DNA from: an uncultured Bacilli bacterium | Lineage (GTDB): Bacteria > Bacillota_I > Bacilli_A > RF39 > UBA660 | Direction: 5' to 3' | DNA length: 57,822 bases | Assembly (NCBI GenBank): GCA_947598285.1 | Contig: CANQFE010000003.1 | Coordinates: 1 to 57,822, forward strand | Shown: positions 28,652-38,244 of the stretch, piece by piece | Layout: every line of letters starts with the position of its first letter | How positions within the stretch are numbered: position 1 is the stretch's first letter | Translations under genes and position numbers: made by a program | The notes under the pieces: model-generated | Seen by the model: only the letters and a program-made list of their open reading frames with translations | Told to the model about the DNA's origin: nothing | Database searches by the model: none

Positions 28652-31600
28652 TTAAACTGATTTCTTTTTCTCTAATTTTATTTCTGGTTCTTTTTTTGAT
28701 TCTAAAATATTTAATAGTTCATAAACTTGATTTTTTTCGGATACTTTCATTAAATTTCGTTCTTTAATTTCATAAATTGCCATTAATTCATCTCTTACGT
28801 TTGGATCTAGATTTTGACCATAAATTCGTAATAAATGGATCACTTCTTTTCGTGTAGCTTTCGTAAAAGAAAAGGAATTTTTATATTTTTCTTCAATTAA
28901 ATCATTTAAAATTTCATAGGGAATTCTTCTTTTAAAAAGAATCTTTTTTTGATTTTTGATGAATTGATTTAAGAATTTCAGATAGGTTCTTTTTTTCTCT
29001 TTATCAAAAGAAGAAACATTTCTATTATAATAAGAAGAAACTTCATCGAAAGAAAATGTTCTTTCTTTTTTGATGCCATCTTGTAATTTACATACACTAA
29101 GCATTAATTCATTAATGACCTGATTAATGGTGGATCCTTTCCCATTTAATTGCAATTTTTTTATTATTTCAGGTACACTACGTCTTTCTTTGCCATCCAT
29201 TCCAAATGCTAGATCAAAAATTTGAATTGCTTTTTCTAAGTCACCATAAAATGGGAGTTCTGGATTTCGAGTTGCTTTCGTATAAAAATCAAAATCAAAT
29301 ATTTTTGATGACTTCAACTGATTCATGTAATGAAATAAGCCAATTTTTATCCGCGACATGATTGCTACCAGTTCATTTATCGTAAGTCCATATTTTTGAG
29401 TCATTTCTTCATAAGTTAAGCCATTTTTATAATAATCTTCAATTTTCATTTGATCATTCATGCTAAAATATTTTAAAAGAGGACAAATATCAATTTCATA
29501 ATCTAGGCTTCCAGCAAGTTCTTTATTTTGATACTTATATATATTTATGATTGCATTTTGATATTTCCTTTTTATGTTTTTTTCATTTTCCTGTTTTAGT
29601 TCTTTTAGTTCTTTCAAAGTTTTATAAGGGTATCCTTTTAATTCAAACAAATAGCAGATGATTTCTTTGTCTTCATTTTTAATTGGTAAATTTTTATCTT
29701 CTAATAATTCATTTAATTGGTCACGACTTATATAAGATAAATCAGCCTTTAAAAGGCCTATTTTTTGTCCTTTTACTTTTTCTAAAATGTTTCTTTTTAA
29801 ACGCCAATATTTATTATTATTGATTTTCATTTGAGCCATTAATTCATTTTTTTCAAAAGGCCTACTATCTATTCCAAAAGAATAGGTTGCAAAAAGTTTC
29901 TCTTCATTTGTTAGTAATGATTCGCTTGGATGTTTCTTTATTTCTTTTTCAATATCGCTTTTTGTGATTGCTACATTTTTCGTTAAGAATGAAATATATA
30001 ATTTTTTGAATCTTTTGATTGCATATTTTATGGTATCATCGTCCAATCTTAAAAAATCTTTTAACTCTTCTTGAGTCATCTCGTCTATAAAACGATGATA
30101 AATGATATTTTTTTCATCAGCAACGAAATAATCTTTATAAATTTTGAAAAACTCTTCTAAGTCTTTTTTATTCACAGGAAAAGTTTCTGTTAAATGAAAA
30201 CGATATCGATCCATTTTACGAATTGTATCCGTGATGGTATTAGAAATACGTGTTTTTGATAAACCAGTTTGCTCTTTTATTTCTTCGTAAGATAAATCTT
30301 TTAAAAAATACATTTCACTAATTTGTCTTGCTGTAGAACTCAAATGAAATTTTGGATCAATTAAATATTTTTGATAAATTGATTTTTCAATATTTAGAGT
30401 CTTATTCATTCCTGCTAATAATCTTATTACATAATCACGAGCATCACGGCATAAATCATGAGCTTTTTGATAATCGATATTCATTACTTCAGCAATTTTA
30501 TTTAATGAATAAGGTGCGTGTTCTACACCATAATATAAGTCTAATATTTTGGCTCTTTGGCCTATTATTTTATCAGGATATTTCTTTTTTAATTCGATAT
30601 ATATTTCTTTTGATAACGAATTTTCAAAGTAATTTAAAATATGATAATAACATCTTTCTAAACGGCTTATTACATATTCATGGTTTTTCGGTAAATTGGA
30701 GTTTGGATATTTTGCTTGAAATTCATCTTCACTTTTTTTCTCAAAAAACACTGATTCTAAAAATAACTGTTGTTCTTCATTAAAAATTTCTTTATTTTTT
30801 AAATAGGTTTTATATAATTTTTCTTTGGGAACACTTGTATCTTGATATTTATAGCCAAAAGCGGTGACATTCACATCTATTATAATATCTTTTAAAGGAA
30901 TTCCTTTTTTTTCTTTGTCCGCAAAAAATTTGGTCAATAATTCTTCTTCTTTTAAAGTTAATTGATAATTCCTTTTTTGAAATAATTCTAAAATATTTTC
31001 TAACGTCTCATTTTCATATTTTTTTTCTTCTTCTTTTTGTAAAAAAGATTGATCTTTAATTAAAAATATTTTGGTTTGATATTTTTCAATTGTTTCTAAT
31101 TTGAATTCTTCATATTTTTCTTTATCAGCGAATTTTTGTAACATTTTTTCTTTTAAACTTTCATAAGACTTTTTGATCTCACCTACTGGCACGTCAAGAT
31201 AAGAAGCAGCTAATTCGAAAGAAAAATTATATTTTCCAAAAACAGAAAAAGATAAGATTTTTTCTTCTAATGAATCTAAATCATCTTTTAAGTAAAGATA
31301 TCCTATAATTTGATAGGGATCTAATGGTTCAATTTTTAATTCACTCAATAATGATTTTTCTCTTTTTTTTATTTCTTCGTATGTTTTAGCGAGTTTCATA
31401 CTTTTTTCATTTAAATATGGTTTTAATTTTTGTTTTACTTTCGCTTCAACTTGACGAACTCTTTCCCGAGTAATTTTGAAATAGGATGCAATCTGCTCTA
31501 ATGTTAAATTATCTTCTCTTAAAATACGGTGATAAATCACAAAATATTCAAAAGGGCTTAAAAATTCTTTTAATACTATGTATAAGTTATGCTCATTCAT

Positions 31601-32260
31601 CTCGTTTAAAGCTTCATCAAACTGGTTGGTGGAACTTGGAATCAAATCGCCTAATTCATCTGATCCTTCTTCATTAATTGGAGTATTAATACTTACTATT
31701 TGAGTTGCTATGGTTTCTTTTATATTATTTAAAGAAAATTTTGTAATATGAAGTATTTCACAAATTTCATCATCACTTGGAACAGGTTTGCCTTCACTTT
31801 GATAAGAATTTAAAAGTTTTCTATACTTGCTCAAATTATCTACCACATGAACAGGTTTTCGAATGATTTCCTCTCGATCGGTAATAAATCTTCTTATTTT
31901 TTGATCAATCCAATAAAGAGCATATGTTGTAAAGGCAGCTTTTGAAGGATCATAGTCTTGTAAAGCTCTCATTAAGCCTAAATTTCCCTCTTGAATAATA
32001 TCTAATACTTGCATATGTTTTAGATATCTTCCATATCGATTAGCGACACTGATCACTAATTTTAAATTACTTTGAATTAATTTTTCACCAGCTTTTTTAT
32101 CACCATTTCGATACTTTCTCGCTAAGTCTTTTTGTTCATCCACCGAAAGAAGAGGATATTTTTGAATTTCTTTCATGTAAGTCTTATAAGCATCATCAGA
32201 AAAGGCAGTCATTAATTCTTTATCAGATAATATTTTTATTTTTTCTTCCATAGAAAACAC
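28652..32260 (-). CDS. Giant sigma70-family protein (1202 aa) with about 900 aa of repeated HTH/sigma4-like modules
   Basis: Sigma region 2 (LIQSNLKLVISVANRYGRYLKHMQVLDIIQEGNLGLMRALQDYDPSKAAFTTYALYWIDQKIRRFI), region 3, region 4 (LTLEQIASYFKITRERVRQVEAKVKQKLKPYL), then many further HTH-like units. Confidence 0.85.
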   Translation of the reverse strand: MFSMEEKIKILSDKELMTAFSDDAYKTYMKEIQKYPLLSVDEQKDLARKYRNGDKKAGEKLIQSNLKLVISVANRYGRYLKHMQVLDIIQEGNLGLMRALQDYDPSKAAFTTYALYWIDQKIRRFITDREEIIRKPVHVVDNLSKYRKLLNSYQSEGKPVPSDDEICEILHITKFSLNNIKETIATQIVSINTPINEEGSDELGDLIPSSTNQFDEALNEMNEHNLYIVLKEFLSPFEYFVIYHRILREDNLTLEQIASYFKITRERVRQVEAKVKQKLKPYLNEKSMKLAKTYEEIKKREKSLLSELKIEPLDPYQIIGYLYLKDDLDSLEEKILSFSVFGKYNFSFELAASYLDVPVGEIKKSYESLKEKMLQKFADKEKYEEFKLETIEKYQTKIFLIKDQSFLQKEEEKKYENETLENILELFQKRNYQLTLKEEELLTKFFADKEKKGIPLKDIIIDVNVTAFGYKYQDTSVPKEKLYKTYLKNKEIFNEEQQLFLESVFFEKKSEDEFQAKYPNSNLPKNHEYVISRLERCYYHILNYFENSLSKEIYIELKKKYPDKIIGQRAKILDLYYGVEHAPYSLNKIAEVMNIDYQKAHDLCRDARDYVIRLLAGMNKTLNIEKSIYQKYLIDPKFHLSSTARQISEMYFLKDLSYEEIKEQTGLSKTRISNTITDTIRKMDRYRFHLTETFPVNKKDLEEFFKIYKDYFVADEKNIIYHRFIDEMTQEELKDFLRLDDDTIKYAIKRFKKLYISFLTKNVAITKSDIEKEIKKHPSESLLTNEEKLFATYSFGIDSRPFEKNELMAQMKINNNKYWRLKRNILEKVKGQKIGLLKADLSYISRDQLNELLEDKNLPIKNEDKEIICYLFELKGYPYKTLKELKELKQENEKNIKRKYQNAIINIYKYQNKELAGSLDYEIDICPLLKYFSMNDQMKIEDYYKNGLTYEEMTQKYGLTINELVAIMSRIKIGLFHYMNQLKSSKIFDFDFYTKATRNPELPFYGDLEKAIQIFDLAFGMDGKERRSVPEIIKKLQLNGKGSTINQVINELMLSVCKLQDGIKKERTFSFDEVSSYYNRNVSSFDKEKKRTYLKFLNQFIKNQKKILFKRRIPYEILNDLIEEKYKNSFSFTKATRKEVIHLLRIYGQNLDPNVRDELMAIYEIKERNLMKVSEKNQVYELLNILESKKEPEIKLEKKKSV

Positions 32261-32291
32261 CTAGTAGTTATTCTACAAAAGAAAACTCATA

Positions 32292-32350
32292 TTTGCAAGA
32301 TTTGTTTGCAAAAATTTTGCTTTTCTTTTTTCGTTCATTTTCGAAATGAA
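32292..32350. promoter_or_regulatory. Two inverted repeats in the divergent intergenic region between sigma genes
   Basis: TTTGCAA(N7)TTGCAAA at 32292..32312; TTCATTT-TCG-AAATGAA at 32334..32350. Confidence 0.4.
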
Positions 32351-32389
32351 AAAGAAAGAATTTACATAAAATAAAAATAAGGTGATATT

Positions 32390-33082
32390 ATGTTTTTTCT
32401 TGATTTTATTAAACAGATGTTATTTTTTACAGGAAGTTATTCCAACCATGTTTTTCCGGAACCTTTGAGTGAAGAGGAAGAAAAAGAATGTATTCAAAGA
32501 ATGCAACTTCATGATGAGGAAGCTCGTAATAAACTCATTGAGCACAATCTAAGATTAGTAGCTCATATTGTCAAAAAATTTGAAGTCAATGCTGAAGAGA
32601 CGGATGATTTAATTGGAATTGGTACGATCGGCCTTATTAAAGGAGTAGATTCTTTTCATAATGATAAAAATATTCGGCTTACTACTTATGTTGCTAAATG
32701 TATCCAAAATGAAATATTAATGTATTTTAGGAGTATGAAAGGAGAAAACGTAAAAAATGTTAGTTTAAATGATTCTATTGGTTATGATAAAGATGGCAAT
32801 GAAATTAGTCTTATGGAAGTCATTAAAGATAATAGTGAAGATTTTACCACAACAATTCAAACCAAAGATAATATTATGCTTTTAAATCATTATCTAAAAG
32901 TTTTAAATCCAAGAGAACAAATGATTATTGTGAAACGTTATGGGCTTATGAATCAAAAAGAAATGACTCAAAAAGAGATTGCCAAAGAAATGAAAATTTC
33001 CCGTAGTTATGTTTCTAGAATTGAGAAAAGAGCTCTTACCAAAATTTTAAGAGAATTCATTAAAAATCAAAAACAACCATAA
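32390..33082 (+). CDS. sigK: Sporulation-type sigma factor, SigK-like
   Basis: LIEHNLRLVAHIVKKFEVNAEETDDLIGIGTIGLIKGVDSF...TTYVAKCIQNEILMYFRSMK; LNPREQMIIVKRYGL...TQKEIAKEMKISRSYVSRIEKRAL. Confidence 0.82.
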   Translation: MFFLDFIKQMLFFTGSYSNHVFPEPLSEEEEKECIQRMQLHDEEARNKLIEHNLRLVAHIVKKFEVNAEETDDLIGIGTIGLIKGVDSFHNDKNIRLTTYVAKCIQNEILMYFRSMKGENVKNVSLNDSIGYDKDGNEISLMEVIKDNSEDFTTTIQTKDNIMLLNHYLKVLNPREQMIIVKRYGLMNQKEMTQKEIAKEMKISRSYVSRIEKRALTKILREFIKNQKQP

Positions 33083-33104
33083 AAAAAATTGTATTTGCTA
33101 CAAT

Positions 33105-33560
33105 TTAATATTTTTCTTCAATTTCTTCTAAAGCTTCTAATTCATTTTCAATGGCACTTCTAAAGCGTCTTTTAAAAGATACAATGCGAAGGCGTAAATT
33201 CTCACCTTCGGATTCTAATTTTTCGGCTTTTAATAAGGCTTCATTTACAATTCTTGAGGCGTTTCGTTTCGCATCTTCTAAAATTGTTTTTGATTCATCT
33301 CTTGCTACTTTTTTCATTTGGTTTGATGCATCTTCAGCAATCATTAAAGCTTTATTTAAAGTACTTTCCATATTTTGATATTGGACTAGTTTTTCTCTTA
33401 AAGAGTGGATCTCTTCGTCACGTTTTTTTAAATTATTTAACATACTTTCGTATTCTTTGGCTACTTCATTTACAAAACGATTGACATCAGTTTTGGAATA
33501 ACCATAAAATGACGTTCCAAACTTTTCCAAAGTTCCACCTTCTTTACTTATTTTTACCAA
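33105..33560 (-). CDS. divIVA: DivIVA-domain protein
   Basis: FYGYSKTDVNRFVNEVAKEYESML + coiled coil; next to sepF. Confidence 0.82.
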   Translation of the reverse strand: MVKISKEGGTLEKFGTSFYGYSKTDVNRFVNEVAKEYESMLNNLKKRDEEIHSLREKLVQYQNMESTLNKALMIAEDASNQMKKVARDESKTILEDAKRNASRIVNEALLKAEKLESEGENLRLRIVSFKRRFRSAIENELEALEEIEEKY

Positions 33561-33961
33561 TCTATTTCATCGTCAGCTTTTTTTTCAATTTTTTCAGCAT
33601 CATCGGTAATTTTTCCTTGAATACTTACATTTTTAGGAGTGCAAAGATAAATTCCTACTCCTATTTTTTGCATTGTTCCACCAATTGAATAAACGCATCC
33701 TGATAAAAAGTCAATGATTCGTTTGGCTTGAGCTGATGTTACTCTTTTTAAATTCACTACCACACTATTTCTATTTTTTAAATGATCGGCAATTTGCTGA
33801 GATTCCGAATAAGCACGCGGTTCTAAAAGAATCATTTTATTGCCAGTTTTATCAGCTTCTTTTAAAGCTTCTTCTTCACTTACATTATAATACTCATCTT
33901 CACTCATAGTTTTCACATCGTCTTCATCGGAAAACCATTTTTTTAATTTACTGATTGCCAT
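33554..33961 (-). CDS. sepF: Cell division protein SepF
   Basis: ILLEPRAYSESQQIADHLKNRNSVVVNLKRVTSAQAKRIIDFLSGCVYSIGGTMQKIG. Confidence 0.93.
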   Translation of the reverse strand: MAISKLKKWFSDEDDVKTMSEDEYYNVSEEEALKEADKTGNKMILLEPRAYSESQQIADHLKNRNSVVVNLKRVTSAQAKRIIDFLSGCVYSIGGTMQKIGVGIYLCTPKNVSIQGKITDDAEKIEKKADDEIDW

Positions 33962-34030
33962 TTTCTACCCTCCAGTTTCTATCTCTCATTCATTGTAGCA
34001 AAAAGTTGCTTTTTTTTCAATGAAAAATAA

Positions 34031-35404
34031 TTACATTTTTGTTTTTTCTTTTAAAAATTCTTTTAATTCTTCGATAGTCATGGTTTTTTGAATCATTGTA
34101 TCTCGATCTCTTACTGTTACTGTATTATTTTTTAAAGTTTCATCATCAATTGTAATAGCATAAGGTGTTCCGATCGCATCACTTCTTCGGTAACGTTTTC
34201 CAATACTACCTGATTCATCATACCCACACATAAAATCTTTTGCTAATTCACCATAAATTTCCATGGCTTTCTCGTTATGAACTTTTTTAATTAATGGTAA
34301 AATCGTTACTTTATATGGAGCGATGGCAGGATGAAGTTTTAATACCAAACGTTCTTCATTTTCTAATAATTCTTTTGTATAAGCATCACATAAAACAGCT
34401 AAAGCTAAACGATCAAGACCCACAGATGGCTCAATGACAAAAGGGATATATTTTTCGTTTGTTTCAGGATCTAAATACCGTAAATCACATTTTGAATGCT
34501 CAATATGAACGGATAAATCGTAATCTGTTCGATCAGCAATGCCCCAAAGTTCGCCCCACCCCATTGGATAAAGATATTCTATATCTGTAGTAGCTTTGCT
34601 ATAAAATGATAATTCTTCTTTTTTATGATCACGGTAGCGAAGATGTTCTTTTTCAAGTCCTAAGTCTTTTAAAAATTCGAGGCAAAAACTTTTCCAATAT
34701 CCAAACCATTCTAAATCAGTATTTGGCTTGCAAAAAAATTCGAGTTCCATTTGTTCAAATTCTCTTGTTCGAAAAGTAAAGTTTCCTGGGGTAATTTCGT
34801 TTCGAAAACTTTTTCCCGTTTGACCAATTCCAAAAGGAATTTTGGCTCTCATACTTCTTTGAACATTTAAAAAATTCACAAAAATTCCTTGGGCTGTCTC
34901 GCCTCTTAAATATACTAAACTTTTGGTTTCTTCTGTTACTCCTTGATGAGTTTCAAAAAGCAGATTAAATTTGCGAATTGGTGTGAAATCACAAGCTCCA
35001 CATTCAGGACAAATAATATGTTTTTCTTTAATGTAGTTTTCTAATTGTTCATTTGTCCAGCCATCGCCTGTTTGCGCACCACTAGTAAAATCTTCAATTA
35101 ATTTATCCGCGCGATGACGACTTTTACATCTTTTACAATCAATTAAAGGGTCAGCAAAAGAGGCAACATGGCCAGAAGCCACCCATACTTCAGGATTCAT
35201 TAAAATTGCGGAATCTAATCCATAATTATAAGGATTTTCTTGAATAAATTTTTTCCACCAAAATTTCCGAATATTATTTTTTAATTCTACTCCTAATGAA
35301 CCATAATCCCAGGTATTGGAAAGTCCTCCATAAATTTCACTTCCTTGAAAAATATATCCATATTGTTTGGCATAATTTACTAATTCATCCATTGTTAGTT
35401 TCAT
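34031..35404 (-). CDS. glyS: Glycyl-tRNA synthetase (alpha2 type)
   Basis: [23 protein letters not shown]-like; [25 protein letters not shown]. Confidence 0.96.
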   Translation of the reverse strand: MKLTMDELVNYAKQYGYIFQGSEIYGGLSNTWDYGSLGVELKNNIRKFWWKKFIQENPYNYGLDSAILMNPEVWVASGHVASFADPLIDCKRCKSRHRADKLIEDFTSGAQTGDGWTNEQLENYIKEKHIICPECGACDFTPIRKFNLLFETHQGVTEETKSLVYLRGETAQGIFVNFLNVQRSMRAKIPFGIGQTGKSFRNEITPGNFTFRTREFEQMELEFFCKPNTDLEWFGYWKSFCLEFLKDLGLEKEHLRYRDHKKEELSFYSKATTDIEYLYPMGWGELWGIADRTDYDLSVHIEHSKCDLRYLDPETNEKYIPFVIEPSVGLDRLALAVLCDAYTKELLENEERLVLKLHPAIAPYKVTILPLIKKVHNEKAMEIYGELAKDFMCGYDESGSIGKRYRRSDAIGTPYAITIDDETLKNNTVTVRDRDTMIQKTMTIEELKEFLKEKTKM

Positions 35405-35544
35405 AAAAATTTTCCTCCTTTAATAAAAAAAATATTTTGATTTTGTTATTGCTTCAACTTAAGTCTTTATCTATTCAAATTATATGATAGGAAAAATAAA
35501 AAAGCAAGATTTTTAAATCGTCCAAAATGAAAATAAACCTAGCA

Positions 35545-35864
35545 TTATTTTTTCGTATAACGATTATTATCCCTATTATAAAGTTTCTCTAATTTACGTT
35601 CATGTGCCTCTGATAAAGAGATATTTTGATCATTGGCAATACAAATAATTGTGAATAATAAATCTGCAAGTTCATCTTCCAAATCTTTCAAAGTTTCTCC
35701 GTCTTTTTTCTTTTTATCTCCAAATAAATAATTCATTACCCTAGCTACTTCTCCACATTCTTCGGTCATCGTAGCGACCATTGAAAGTGGACTAAAATAT
35801 GGTTTTCAAATTGTTGTGCCCAATCATCAACATCTTTTTGAATTTGTGAAATCGTTTTTCCCAT
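35545..35864 (-). pseudogene. Frameshifted MazG-like nucleotide pyrophosphohydrolase
   Basis: Frame 1 MGKTISQIQKDVDDWAQQFEN, then frame 2 ...PYFSPLSMVATMTEECGEVARVMNYLFGDKKKKDGETLKDLEDELADLLF; shift at GAAAACC; 320 nt span. Confidence 0.75.
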
Positions 35865-35885
35865 TTATATATCTCCTCGTATTTT

Positions 35886-36701
35886 CTACTGTTTATTTTC
35901 TATCTTATTGACAAGTCTTTTTAATAACTTTTGTTTGTGTTTATAATCATCGTTAATTATTTCATTACTTCTACTTTGTTCAACATCTGCAAGTGTTTTA
36001 TATCTATTTTCTATAGTATCAATATTCATTAAAATAAATTGTTCTTTTAGTTTTTCTAACTTTTCAAATGAAATTTCATCAATTTTATTTTCTATTCGAT
36101 AATTTATTACAAAATCAATAAAGCTTTTAACATATGTAAACCCTTTAATACTTATATTTTGATTAACTCTACACATTCCATCTGTCTTATAAAAAGATAA
36201 TTCATTAGGCCATTTACTTTGTGACCATTCATCACATAATTTAATAGCAAAACCATTTTTCAATAAATGATTAATATATCTTCCTTGCACTCTTCTAGGA
36301 TCTTCAATTTTTTCAATTATATCCTTTGGCATAATCATAAAAATATTCCAAAAAGCTGCAGATGACTCACCAGCAACATGATATAATAATCTTTGGGGAA
36401 CATAAGTTTTTCCTTCAAAAGTACTAATAAGTTCACTCAAAACTATACTAATATCTTCTCTATTTAAAATAGAATATTTTTCTATAAGATTGCAATAATT
36501 ATATGTTTGAATATATGCGGCATCAAATTCAGCCTCATATTTTTGATCTAAACTTGCATATTTTTCTTCAATTTTTTGTATTGCTTCTTTCATTTCTTGT
36601 TCTTTATTACTATTTAAATCTTTTATAGATTGTAATAAACTACTTTTTCTATTTCTTAATTTACTCAGATTCGTATTAAAATTCACTTTCAAAACCTCCA
36701 T
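35886..36701 (-). CDS. Hypothetical protein, N-terminal coiled coil
   Basis: 271-aa ORF with SD-like GGAGG upstream; no family recognised. Confidence 0.6.
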   Translation of the reverse strand: MEVLKVNFNTNLSKLRNRKSSLLQSIKDLNSNKEQEMKEAIQKIEEKYASLDQKYEAEFDAAYIQTYNYCNLIEKYSILNREDISIVLSELISTFEGKTYVPQRLLYHVAGESSAAFWNIFMIMPKDIIEKIEDPRRVQGRYINHLLKNGFAIKLCDEWSQSKWPNELSFYKTDGMCRVNQNISIKGFTYVKSFIDFVINYRIENKIDEISFEKLEKLKEQFILMNIDTIENRYKTLADVEQSRSNEIINDDYKHKQKLLKRLVNKIENKQ

Positions 36702-36741
36702 TAAACATAATTATTTTAACATAAATTATTGAATAATAAAA

Positions 36742-36776
36742 CTCGAACTTATCAAATAATTTACAAAGTTCGAGTA
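36742..36776 (-). terminator. Terminator-like hairpin
   Basis: CTCGAACTT...AAGTTCGAG followed by TTTTATT on the minus strand. Confidence 0.5.
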
Positions 36777-36793
36777 TCAATCAATCTGATGCC
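36771..36793. repeat. Direct repeat copy of tRNA-Leu 3' flank
   Basis: cgagtatcaatcaatctgatgc vs cgagtatcaatcaatctggtgc at 37493..37514. Confidence 0.75.
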
Positions 36794-36846
36794 TTAAGGG
36801 AAGACGTACAACAACTTTTCTAATAAAATTTAGTAACTTTGATTTA

Positions 36847-37062
36847 TTACTGTCTCAATACTTTTTCTAAAAATATTTTCTTTTCAAATGTCCCTCTTTT
36901 AGATCCTTTTTCTTCTGCAATAGCATTAACCTCTTCTAATGTTGCATTTTCTAATTTAGCTAAATATTTTATAATTTCAAACATATCTGCTAATTCTTCT
37001 ATTCTATCTTTACTTATTTCAGGTATTTTATTTCTTACCAATTTATTATATATTTGTTCCAT
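36847..37062 (-). CDS. Short, internally deleted MazG/phosphoribosyl-ATP-pyrophosphohydrolase-like protein
   Basis: IYNKLVRNKIPEI...IEELADMFEIIKYLAK...RGTFEKKIFLEKVL, but the central EELxE-containing segment is absent. Confidence 0.6.
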   Translation of the reverse strand: MEQIYNKLVRNKIPEISKDRIEELADMFEIIKYLAKLENATLEEVNAIAEEKGSKRGTFEKKIFLEKVLRQ

Positions 37063-37142
37063 GGTTTTTCTCCTTTTCTATATTGATATAGTCAATAAGC
37101 AAGTGTGTTTTTTGAATTGTCAATAAATTTATATAAAATATA

Positions 37143-37171
37143 TTGTGTTAAGAACGAATGTTTGGTATAAT
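37143..37171 (+). promoter_or_regulatory. Extended -10 promoter for the small hydrophobic peptide
   Basis: TTGTGT (37143-37148) - 17 nt - TATAAT (37166-37171) with TGn extension. Confidence 0.7.
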
Positions 37172-37234
37172 TATATTAGGAATATTTAATAGTTGGGTGC
37201 TGCCTCTATCTTTATAGACTGGAGGTGATGTTTG

Positions 37235-37318
37235 ATGAATAAGAAAGATTTTTTAATCTTTGCTTTAATCGTTGTCATCCTTTTACTTATAGCATTACTT
37301 TTCGTAATTCTAAATTAA
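37235..37318 (+). CDS. 27-aa hydrophobic peptide MNKKDFLIFALIVVILLLIALLFVILN, candidate type I toxin
   Basis: GGAGGTGAT SD (37221-37229) 5 nt upstream of ATG; single TM; 5' CCTC...GAGG pairing over SD; structured 3' UTR. Confidence 0.6.
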   Translation: MNKKDFLIFALIVVILLLIALLFVILN

Positions 37319-37322
37319 AAGT

Positions 37323-37406
37323 GCACCTAACTCAAACAGTTTGAATTAGGTGCTACACAAATTATTTGGTAACACTCAACACTGCAATATTGAATGTTCC
37401 TTTTTT
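37323..37406 (+). terminator. Tandem 3' hairpins, the second a Rho-independent terminator
   Basis: GCACCTAA...TTAGGTGC (37323-37353) and AACACTCAA...TTGAATGTT + T6 (37371-37406). Confidence 0.65.
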
Positions 37407-37508
37407 ATTTTATGCAAATTGCTTTGACAAATACATAATAACATAAAACCGCACTTTTATCAAGTACGTTTTCTATTTTTACTCGAAAAGTCCGAGTATC
37501 AATCAATC

Positions 37509-37594
37509 TGGTGCTCTTGGTGGGACTCGGACCCACACGATAAATTACCACTGGATTTTGAGTCCAGCGCGTCTACCAATTCCGCCACAAGAGC
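37509..37594 (-). tRNA. tRNA-Leu(CAA)
   Basis: GCTCTTG/CAAGAGC acceptor, CTGGA-CTCAAAA-TCCAG anticodon arm, long variable arm, encoded CCA. Confidence 0.93.
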
Positions 37595-37671
37595 AAGTAC
37601 ATGCTAATTATAGCATAATTTTGATATATTCCAAGAAAAAAATGAAAAAGAAAGTAAAATTTCTTCTAACA

Positions 37672-38244
37672 TTACACCTCTACTTTTTCTTTTTCTTCTT
37701 TATAAATTGAAGTAAATAATTCCATTTTTTCTTCCGTTTTTGGTGATTCATCTAGTTTTGGTAAATCCTCTAAAGTAGCAAGGCCAAAATAATCTAAGAA
37801 TTCATGAGTGGTACGATATAAATTGGGACGCCCCGGAATGGTACTTTTCCCAGCTTCTTTTAATAGTCCTTTTGCTAGTAATTTTCTTATGGTATAATCC
37901 GAAGATACTCCCCTTATTTCATCAATTTCAGCTCTGGTCATAGGTTCGTTATAAGCAACAATTGCTAAAACTTCTAAAGCAGCAGGACTTAAAGTTTGTG
38001 ATTCAGTTGTTAATAATTTTTGATAATAAACCTTATGTTCTTCTTTTGTAGTTAACTTAAAAGCATTCCCTAAAAAACGAATCCGAAGACCACGATTTTC
38101 AGCTTCATAAGTTTGTTTTAATTTCATTAAAAGAGTTTTGGCTTCATTCATAGATATTTCTAATAATTTACATATTTCTTCTAAGGTTATGCCTTCATCT
38201 CCTTGAATAAATAAAAGTCCTTCTAATACGCCTTCTAAATTCAT
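37672..38244 (-). CDS. scpB: Segregation and condensation protein B
   Basis: LEGLLFIQGDEGIT; LEVLAIVAYNEPMTRAEIDEIRGV. Confidence 0.93.
   Translation of the reverse strand: MNLEGVLEGLLFIQGDEGITLEEICKLLEISMNEAKTLLMKLKQTYEAENRGLRIRFLGNAFKLTTKEEHKVYYQKLLTTESQTLSPAALEVLAIVAYNEPMTRAEIDEIRGVSSDYTIRKLLAKGLLKEAGKSTIPGRPNLYRTTHEFLDYFGLATLEDLPKLDESPKTEEKMELFTSIYKEEKEKVEV

Noticed and set aside
35405-35540. T-box or riboswitch upstream of glyS
   Set aside because: No specifier/antiterminator T-box motif (TGGnACCGCG-like) and no conserved riboswitch pattern was seen.
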